This document shows positions 55,960 to 64,000 of a stretch of 64,000 nucleotides of DNA, piece after piece; within the stretch, counting starts at the first letter, position 1, and the number at the start of each line of letters is the position of its first letter. Below the pieces are notes generated by a model. It worked only from the letters and a program-made list of their open reading frames with translations, was not told where the DNA came from and did no database searches. The stretch is taken from assembly GCA_033297075.1 (NCBI GenBank), contig MU858129.1:1-64000 (forward strand), read 5' to 3'. A program made the translations under genes and the position numbers. This DNA comes from Rhypophila decipiens (Eukaryota; Ascomycota; Sordariomycetes; Sordariales; Naviculisporaceae).

Positions 55960-57268
55960 CTTGGAGTTCTGTGTTCTGCACCTGGTGTGTAGATGCTTTT
56001 CGGTGTCAGTACTATGGTGTTTCGTGTTGGTGTTTTTTGCGCCGGGCGAAAGCGATGGTATCGTGGAGGGGCTGGAAAATGGAGTGATGAATCAATTGGC
56101 CGATTGCGATCTGTGATCTGTGTGTTGGGTCAATTCGCGGTAGCTTGTGGAAGGAGAGATCTTAACTAGACCACTTTGGGTAGTAAATCCTTGTTTGTAG
56201 AACCATTACCCGTACAACTAGTGTATAACGGTACCACACTTACACTGCCCAGGGTGAAAACTTAGTCTTTAAAAAGGCACTGATCACTTTCATCTTAACG
56301 ATATACAAAAAGTCTTTTCATCATTCATTTATACCTAAAACTGACATTGTGATTCTTATTTCATACACCCTTCAAAATCACGTCCTACGGATTTTGGAAA
56401 GACTATGGTAAATCGTTACAAAGGAAGTGACCAGCGCCTCAAAAGCCTAGCAGAATAACATGTAATTTTCACCTCCCATGCTTACACTTATGTAGGCCTC
56501 TAAAGCTGGATTTGGAGATATGTTATTACGTGTACTTTTTACAAGGTACTCTGTGTCTTTACACTAATGGGCGTTTGTGTTGAAGTCCACACCACATTCT
56601 TCGAATCAGTTAGCTTTGCCGGTTAAGGGTCTCGGCCTCGGTGGGACTTCCGCCAAGACGGGGAGCGCATGGATACTAACCCCCCGCGAATTAGCGTGTT
56701 ATTGACACCGTTACAGCGGACAGGGGTTGACGTCATACGATGGAAGTCGGACTTTGGAAAGGTCCCGTCCTTTTTTGATGTTTTCCCGTCTGGATCGTTA
56801 TAGCCGTCATTGATTCCAATAGGTGCATTTCAAGTTGAGCAGATCATGACATTGACATTGCTGAAGGGACCCGCTCTGTCCGACGAGATCAAGGACTGCC
56901 TCCTGACAAGTCGACTCTCGACACGCAATAGTGACACGCAACATATACTGGCCATGTTGCTCCGTCCTCTCCGTCTCTGTCGGGATCTCAGGGCATTCAC
57001 TTGACATTCGTCGATTATGATTTTCTTCTCTTCGATCGTTCGTTATCTTTTTTATGGCATAGCAAGGCTGCAATAACCAGCATCAAAACCAGGATCACGC
57101 CAGAAGAACGTATACGCTAGATTCATCCCAAGTTGTTCAGAACTCTTCCGTCATAACTGCCCTGGCGCCCTCGTCCAAACCAGCCCCGACCAACCAAAAC
57201 TGAATTGTACCTGCATCACACTCATCACCTTCACAGCACAGAGGCTCGCCCTCAGAAAACGTGCCAAA
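55960..57268. promoter_or_regulatory. Divergent intergenic region, AT-rich, with a repeat-end look-alike
   Basis: It holds the promoters of KIN28 (minus) and the SFK1-like gene (plus). The stretch 56160-56600 is AT-rich. At 56585-56604 the sequence GTCCACACCACATTCTTCGA resembles the right end of the MITE-like element; no matching left end was found. No gene is supported. Confidence 0.45.
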
Positions 57269-58374
57269 ATGCTTCGCATCTCTTATTGGGTATGCAACTC
57301 ATCCTCTATGGCTCACAACAAGCCATCGAAGTGAAAGCACGACTAACAGAAATCAATGGCCAGGTATTCCCAATAATCTCAGGCGTGGTATGGCTAACCA
57401 CCCTGCTGGCCCTCCTGCTCTACTGGATCGTCGATGAAAAACGCCCACGCTACTCATCCATGGGGCCAACGCAGAATATCGCGTTCATCAGTGATGTAGG
57501 AGCTTCAGATCTCAAGCCGCTGTTTATCGCCGGCTGCGTTATCACGGGCGTCTTCCTCGACATCTCGTTCCTCTCCGACCGCTGGCTTCGACACCGCGGC
57601 AGGCTCGTGCCCAATGCCACCAGAGGCGAGAAGGTCCTCTCGGGCCTGACCATCTTCTTCGCTGTCGTCGGGACAGTGGGCATGATTTTCCTGTCAATTT
57701 TCGACACAGCCCACTACCCTAAACACCATGACGTCTTTCTTCTGCTCTTCATCGTAGGCTTCGTCCTTTCCGCAGTCTGTATCTGCTGGGAATACCAACG
57801 TCTCGGGAACCGTAAGCATACCCTCCCCCCCTCTACACTCTTCTCAACCCCAAGTTACTAACCCGTGTACGTCCCAAAAACAGGATACAGAGACCACCGC
57901 ATCCTCCGAACCTCCTTCTGGATGAAACTCATCTTCGTCGTAGTCGAAATCCTCCTAGCAATCGGCTTCATCACATTCACCTTCATAACAAAATTCGACA
58001 CGGCCGCGGTGTTCGAGTGGATCATAGCCTTTATCTTTTCGGCCTACTTGTTCTCCTTCTACGTAGACCTCTACCCGGCCGTCAACACCAAGGACCCGCG
58101 CAATTTGCACAGCAAAGAGCCACATCAGTCGAGATTCCCTGCCGTGGCGGATGCTGCGCAGGAGCAAGAGATGGAGGAGGGCCACGCCACCGCTAGCTCG
58201 CTTCAAAGTGATACCGACCAGTTGACGGGGGGACGGTATTATAGCGCTGATGCTACTGGTGTTACTGTTGGTAGTGGCGCTGGTAGTGGAAATGGTGCGC
58301 CTGTTGTTCCGCCAGCTGTTGGGCAGAATGGGCATCATCATGCCAACGGCGGCGGACATTCGAATAACTTTTAG
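57269..58374 (+). CDS. SFK1: Sfk1/Frag1/DRAM-family membrane protein (319 aa)
   Basis: Three exons (57269-57289, 57364-57811, 57884-58374) give 319 residues. The 21-nt first exon (MLRISYW) joins VFPIISGVVWLT, the conserved start of the family. Six hydrophobic helices follow: about 8-30, 60-82, 105-127, 135-157, 168-191 and 199-221. Loop motifs such as PTQNIAFISDVGASDLKPLF (first lumenal/extracellular loop) and LRTSFWMKLIFV are characteristic of the Frag1/DRAM/Sfk1 family. The C-terminal tail is hydrophilic and Gly/His-rich. In yeast Sfk1 is a plasma membrane protein linked to PI4-kinase Stt4 and phospholipid asymmetry; other relatives act in GPI remodelling or autophagy, so the exact role is open. 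Confidence 0.88.
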
Positions 58375-59331
58375 GACAAGTTCAGGATTGATGCTTCGCT
58401 GCAGGGGAGACATGGTAGTCTCGCTCAGTGTGAGGCGAGGAACTGAATTATTTATAGACAGGTATACAGGACTGTACGAGCACAAGGGGGCGAGACGTAG
58501 AAATATTGGACTGGATAAATCGTTTCAAGTTTTGTTGGTTTAAACAGGAAGAGGTGGAACTGACAGGAGTGCATGTCTGGATGATTAACGAACATGGGTT
58601 ATATTCTGTTTTGTTGGATATTATCAAGACGAGCCCGGCGTTGATGGAAGGAAATTACTGTATTGTGCTAGACCAAAGCAGGCAATGGGAAGCAAGCTCG
58701 GCGTTTAATTTATATGATATAGACATTCACCTGCTCCCATCTGGTTGCTGCATGGTCTATTCAACATGATGTTAGCCTTATGCTTGCTTTTTTGGTGATT
58801 GAGATACACACACGCACGAATCAAATGGATAAGCTTTAAATGACTCCCTAATCGTACATAAACTTCAGTACCTTAGGAAACCCAAAAACTTCCAAATAGA
58901 CTTTCCGCAATAACCATGGAATAACCTAGGAGGATATGTCTTTTGCCAAACCTTGTCCCCTTCGCATTGTTTTTGTAACCTCCCGCTCACCATCTGCTTC
59001 GATCTTTCCCCATCTTGAAAGCTGTTCCCTTTTGTTTGCCGAGACTCAGACATCGGCGGGAATTTCATCTGCACAACACCAAGAATCTTATCTTGACAAA
59101 AGGCTTCAAGAGAACGAAGAGAACCAAATATTATGTCAATAATATACAAAGCGATGCTATGCTAACGAGCCAATGATCATAGTATTCATACCTCGTATTT
59201 TACACCCTCTTGCTCTCACCCTGCTACTTCACCCTAGGCAAAGACCAAAAGAACCAAATATCAAGTATATAACCCATCGCCTCCAAAACGCAACGGTCCT
59301 TTATCCACGAGACCCCAAAACTGAGACACCC
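58375..59331. other. Convergent 3' region between SFK1-like and EIS1
   Basis: No gene is supported. The frame at 58506-58769 is part of the SFK1-like 3' flank and has no domain signature. Confidence 0.5.
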
Positions 59332-62300
59332 TCAAAGAGCCTCGGAGAATCGACTCCCCCTATACGGACTTAGGCCCCTCTCAACAGGCCTGGGCCTACC
59401 AAGCATCGAATTCTCGCCCAGGTCCTCATCATCCACAACCCCAATGACATCAGCAGACGACACCCTAGGCGGCAATCCCGGTCTGTCCAGTTTATCCCTC
59501 GTCTCCTCAAATCTCTCCAGACTATACCGTTCATCCTTCTCATCGTCGCTATCAAGCTCGTCGTCCAGGTCTGTACTGCTCATACTACTCACACTTCCTG
59601 TCCTTTCTTTGCTCTTGACCGTGCGTGGGGTAATGTCCCAATCTGTCGTTCCGAATTTCTCGATGGCCGAAGTTTCTTCTTTCTTCAGCCGCAAAGGTAC
59701 GGGCGAGTATATCTTCAGCTCTGGCTTTTCCTCCCATTCATCCTCTTGATCTGTAGACTCGGCGCTGATTCCGTCATTGTTCAGCGGCCTGTTCGTTCTT
59801 CTTGTTGTCGGAGAAGGGTACGACGTGGTATTGAGAATGGTGGCCGTCTGAGGCTGAGCTGAAACCTCGGAAGTGGTGATAACCACCGGGATGGGGACAG
59901 GCACAGGAGCAGGAGGCGGTATAGGAACACCAGTGCCATTACCTCCTCGAAGAGCAGAGTGGCTGGTCTCCCCTTTCTCCTCCCTAGGGCTGCGGTCAGG
60001 GTCAGTCAAGTAATCCACCCGCCCGGCTAACGCAACTTCGCGCAGACTGTCGCGATGAGGCTCAGTCTCTTCCGCAAAGCTACCTCGCCGAGCGAGAACT
60101 GGGCTGGTGACTGGCGAGCGCTTGGCACCCTTGACAGAAGCGGCACCGTCACTACCACTGCTACTAGCAGACAGTCGAGCCAAGGCTGCACCACCAATGA
60201 AACCAGTATCCTTTTTGGCTTCGCCCTTCCTCGTATCGTCTTTCGTTTTCGAAGATGGAGAGCCCACCTCCCCAGCTTCCTCTGTGGCAGGAGGAAAAGA
60301 CTTTGACCGAAAATGCGATTTGATCCATGTCTTGACCTTGTTCGTCGTCGCAGATGGAGGGGACGAAGGCGAAGTCGTTGTTTCGTTTGCAACCCCTTTA
60401 GTGCCTCCAGTAGCTACTGGGGCTATCGTGATAGGTGCCGGCGCCGATTTGGTGATGGTCTCCGTCTCCTTCCCTTTCGGCTCCTTGTCCTTTTTCTGGA
60501 CTTTGTGGAATTTGATCGAGATAGCCCTCGCAAGCCCACCACCACTTCCACTTCCTGCTGTGGTCTCAGGCTTCTTCTCAGACTTGTTCTTGATCATTTT
60601 GTCGGGCCATCCCGATGTTGGCTCCAAGGTCGTGTTCTCCTTCTCCTCCGGTTTGGCCTCCGGAGCGAGAGCAGTTTCATCAACACCGCCACGACCATCA
60701 GCCCCTTCCCTGCTTACAGGCGGAAGAACAACTGCCTCCTTTTCCTTCTCTTTCCCATCCTTGGCTAGCCGTTTCTGCTCGGCTTTCGCAGCCTTAGCTT
60801 GCTCCTTCTGGTGTCTCTCTATTTCCTTGATCTCGGCCTTGCGTATCTTTTCTTCGGCCTTCTCCTGATCTGTTATTCCACCAGCATATGTGAGTCTTTG
60901 TACACGCCAAAATGAGTGAAGTTAAGGGGGAAGACTTACCTTTCAGTTTCTTATGGATAGCCTGAACCTCCCTCTCCCTGGCTTTGGCTCCCTCCTCTTC
61001 GTCCTTTCGCCTCTCCTCATCAGCTTTTTGTTGCATTCTTCTCTCATACTCCAGCTCGGCATTCTTGTTGATCTCGTCCAAAAGAGGCTGCACCTTTTTG
61101 GCAGCAATTTGGTCAACCTCCTCTCTGTCCATGAACTTGCCCCCTCCTAGATCGATTTTGCCGTGGTTGGGATTATGAGACGCATCGAATCTTGCCTGGG
61201 CGGCTGCCTGGGCTTTCCACTCCCATTCACTCTGGTGCCCATGGCCAGAACTCGCCAGGCTCGCCATGCCAGTCTTTTCCTGTATCTTTTTGTCCATGTC
61301 TTGCATTCGGGCCCTCACATTTCTCTGAGCAGCCGCGAGCAGAGCCTCTCGGTCTTTTGTCCGCTTCTGCTCGTCCACTTCCATAAGTTTGGTGTTGAAG
61401 AGCGACATTTGGCTCCGAATCTGTCTGGAGCGCATCTGGTCCTCCAGCATCAAGTCTCCGTCACTCGATGATCGCCTTCTCGTCAGCTTGTTACGTATGG
61501 TCCCCAGTTTGCCGTGACGGTGCGGACCAGTTGCCCCGTAGTATTGCTGGAGGTCTCGGTTCTTTTGGTGCTCATCTTGGAGCTTGGCCAGGCGTTCCTG
61601 AGCGAGCCGATACGCTGCCTCTTGGAGGTTACCATATACGATTGGTGTAGGCTCCTCAGTCGACTCCCGAGATCCCCCTTCACCGTGGCGCGTAAACGAC
61701 GACGCCCGGGCCCGATTCTCTGTATTCCTGCCAGCCTTTTTCTGTTGTTCTTGCTGATTGTACATGCGCTTGGCCATAGCAACCGCTGAAGCATGCAAGA
61801 CGTCGTTTCGCCTTTTCTCGTCAACTTCCGGTTTCACAGGAGGGCGGGAAGTGTACATCTGCCTGTCCATTGTGGTAAAGGGTACGGCGCCAGCTTCCTC
61901 AATAGGGATATCCATGGTTCGCATCGACGGCCGGTGGGCATGGGTTGCGGCGCTTAGAGCATTTGAGGCAGCGTTCGCTTTGTCAGGATACGACTGGCTG
62001 GGTGGCATAGGGGAAGAGATCGCTCGAGGCCGCTGACCGGCCATTGCACCTTTTGCTGCACGCATCGAACTCTGACGGGTCAAGGCTGTACTTGCGAGCG
62101 TTGGCGAAGGCTGCTGAGATGATTTGCTAGCAGATTTGCTAGCATTGAAGGCCAGGTTTGCGGCTGAGCTGCCCCAGAGAGATGGAGGCGTCGACTTGTT
62201 GTTCTCACGGCGGCGAACCGAGCCCGCGGCCATGAGGGCAGCTTGAGAAACGGCAGCGCTCTGTACGCGCTGGGGATCACTGGCTGGCGTCATCTTGTCG

Positions 62301-62598
62301 TTAGCAAGAAGGGCCGCAGTAGAAGCCGATTTTGAGGTGCTATCTGGTTTCCACAACTCTGGAGACTTCTGGTTTGCCCATCCCAAAGTTGCCGCAGCGC
62401 TGGCAGCTGCTCCGTCGTTCTTCAGCCCAAGGGACGGAAAACTGGGGAGTTCCTGTGCGCTTGCGTATTTGAGCCTTCCTGACCGATCTAGATGGTCATA
62501 TTAATTTGGTGAGTTGAGGTGCCAACAGGTTGCCGGCGTTGTATGGACATGGGACACTTACTGGAAGAGGCAAGCGGTGTTGTCGTTACCGATGTCAT
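59332..62598 (-). CDS. EIS1: Eisosome protein 1
   Basis: Three exons (62598-62562, 62487-60940, 60869-59332) give 1040 residues. The N-terminus joins as SSNRSGRLKYASAQELPSFP, followed by GWANQKSPELWKPDSTSKSA, both signatures of fungal eisosome protein 1. Then come Ala/Ser-rich segments, repeated basic-acidic heptad-like stretches (for example EERRKDEEEGAKAREREVQ and EKAEEKIRKAEIKEIERHQ) likely forming coiled coils, and a Ser/Pro/Thr-rich C-terminal third ending FSEAL. Eisosomes are filamentous plasma membrane scaffolds; Eis1 is a peripheral component needed for normal assembly in yeast. The start is the only ATG in the first exon; the frame is open upstream, so an additional 5' exon cannot be excluded. 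Confidence 0.9.
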
Positions 62599-63651
62599 AT
62601 TTGGAGTTGATGGGGAACTGGACCCCAAGTTGGAGAGAGGATATGGAGGGTTGGGGTTGACTAGGTATTGCGGGGCAGTTCTGGGATATGATACGGAGAG
62701 CCTTGCTGCCTGCGTTCTCTTCTGCTCTAATGCGATGATTGAATGACAGTGGAACGATTTCACAGGATCACGAAAATAAAGAAGGAAGAGTATTTGTAGA
62801 ATAAGGGGCACGAGTATCCCCGTTCTAGGACTTTATTGGTGTTGGATGTTGGGCCTTCGCTCACGTCACCGAGTTCCAGTCGCAAGTGGCTGGGCAGTGA
62901 GTGGTGTGAATGATGGGCGCAAACCGGGCAACAAAATGGGTCTACGGATTTTGTAAATAAACGAGAAAACGTGGAAAATAGGAAATGAAGCATTCGTGAA
63001 GTAGGATGGGCTTTGTACTCTGACGAAGACGGCGTACAAGGGAATTATTGGCGCAGCGTCACAAGGTGACAAAGCTATCTCTCTCAGCTACGTGGTGACG
63101 GTATGGTATCCCGATCTGGGCCTCTTTTCAGCCCCCTCGTCGCTGACGACGTCATCGCTGTTGGAGTGGTGGGCGGTACCACAGCACCGGCACGCTGGAC
63201 TCCTGCTTGGGGTCCTGAGTGGTGGTTTCTTCCCCACTGTAAGGCCCCCTGGAAAGTGTCCGCAAACTACCTAGCGTAGATCTACCGGGCGAGATCTTCG
63301 TCATCTTCGATCTTCAATCCCCAAGGCAATTCAGATAAAAGGACTGCTGGAGTCGAGATGAAAACCTGGCGCAAATCTCAGATACCAACCGAGGCTTACT
63401 AGGTTCGACGGTAGAAAGCAGATATGCTACTTGTGCTAGTTGACTGCGGGCGAAGTCATCGTTGGCATAAGCTTAACTTGCTTAAGTCTAACGACTGCAC
63501 AAAGAATGAATGGGGCAAGCTATTCACAGATCCGAATAATGAACTGGGCCTAATGCAAATCTCCACAAGCATATTAGAACAGCGTCGAGCATGTTCAGCT
63601 TTCATTCGTTTCGTTTGAATACCTCAACATACAAGAGCCAGAAAATTAACC
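62599..63651. promoter_or_regulatory. Intergenic region upstream of EIS1 and downstream of LTV1
   Basis: It contains the EIS1 promoter. No coding gene is supported. Confidence 0.45.
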
Positions 63652-64000
63652 TTAGATGAATGTCGGGCGAATTCTCGCAGGACCAAGCTCCTTTCGGATC
63701 TCGTCCAGCTCTTGTACTCCACCTTTGCCCCTTCCCTTTTTGACCCTTCTCTTGCCAGCCATGGAATATTGCTCATTGAACTCATCCAAAAGACTGTCAA
63801 AGTCTTGCCTCATAGGGCCTTGAATCGTGGACGCTGTCGACACAGCTGATACAGATGCCATATCGTCAAAGTCAGCAAGATACTCTTTCTCGAGCTTCTC
63901 GAAGCGCGCGTCCAAGATGCCCAGCTGCTCTGTCCGGACGAGCGCCGAAGATGTCATGGAGTATGTCGACGGGTTGGTCAGGGCTCCAGCTCTCTTCTTC
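63652..64000 (-). CDS. LTV1: Ribosome biogenesis protein Ltv1, C-terminal part (cut by window edge)
   Basis: The frame is open from the window edge and ends at 63652. The visible 115 residues read [38 protein letters not shown], then [33 protein letters not shown], a basic [13 protein letters not shown] stretch and [18 protein letters not shown]. These match the C-terminal region of fungal Ltv1, including the LD.RF and DEF motifs. Ltv1 is a non-ribosomal factor on pre-40S particles needed for 40S maturation and export in yeast. The ATG at 63957 is internal, because the conserved sequence continues in frame upstream of it. Confidence 0.88.
   Translation of the reverse strand, partial: KKRAGALTNPSTYSMTSSALVRTEQLGILDARFEKLEKEYLADFDDMASVSAVSTASTIQGPMRQDFDSLLDEFNEQYSMAGKRRVKKGRGKGGVQELDEIRKELGPARIRPTFI

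Noticed and set aside
60107..60868. 253-codon plus-strand frame across EIS1
   Set aside because: It is a low-complexity shadow (Ser/Phe/Pro-rich) of the EIS1 coding strand.

Overview
This is eukaryotic DNA from a filamentous ascomycete (Pezizomycotina; I favour Sordariomycetes without proof). The genes are separated by 0.3-4 kb, have 0-3 mostly short (about 50-85 nt) GT-AG introns, and encode proteins whose families and architectures are typical of moulds: eisosome protein 1, secreted glutaminase GtaA, a Tem1/Spg1 septation GTPase with a long N-terminal extension, an Mso1-like Sec1-binding protein, and a PLAC8 protein with a long disordered tail. No rRNA, complete tRNA, CRISPR, plasmid or viral feature was found. 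Exon joins were set by hand; each multi-exon model listed here keeps an open frame and a total length divisible by three.

Layout. 0-7 kb: a broken or badly resolved gene (400-1412), a small membrane-protein gene (2664-3155, minus) and about 4 kb with no convincing gene. 7-15 kb: a small RGG-tailed protein, TRAPP subunit Trs31, an AT-rich minisatellite, and an uninterrupted CAND1 gene. 16-20 kb: a small predicted mitochondrial membrane protein, an AT-rich repetitive patch and a PLAC8 protein. 21-29 kb: HEM3 (haem synthesis), GCV3 (glycine cleavage H protein), the Tem1/Spg1 GTPase and a secreted cysteine-rich protein. 29.9-36 kb: RAD7 and RAD16, head to head. 36.7-36.9 kb: a MITE-like inverted-repeat element. 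37.7-45 kb: secreted glutaminase, a 3.7-kb gene-poor stretch and an unrecognised disordered protein. 45.9-58.4 kb: 5-hydroxyisourate hydrolase, GET3, Mso1-like, Gyp7-like RabGAP, CDK7/Kin28 and an Sfk1/Frag1/DRAM-type membrane protein. 59-64 kb: EIS1 and the 3' part of LTV1, cut by the window edge.

Gene logic. Most genes are housekeeping and do not form a metabolic cluster. The clearest functional arrangement is the divergent RAD7/RAD16 pair, whose yeast counterparts are partners in global-genome nucleotide excision repair, sharing a 928-bp intergenic region. A looser theme is membrane traffic and plasma membrane organisation (TRS31, GET3, MSO1-like, GYP7-like, SFK1-like, EIS1), including MSO1-like and GYP7-like as neighbours. 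I see no obvious new defence or mobile system. The less-described items are the MITE-like element with look-alike solo ends, the minisatellite resembling its interior, the 18-bp hairpin at 51.15 kb, the secreted 11-cysteine protein, the insertion in the glutaminase, and the broken gene at the left edge.
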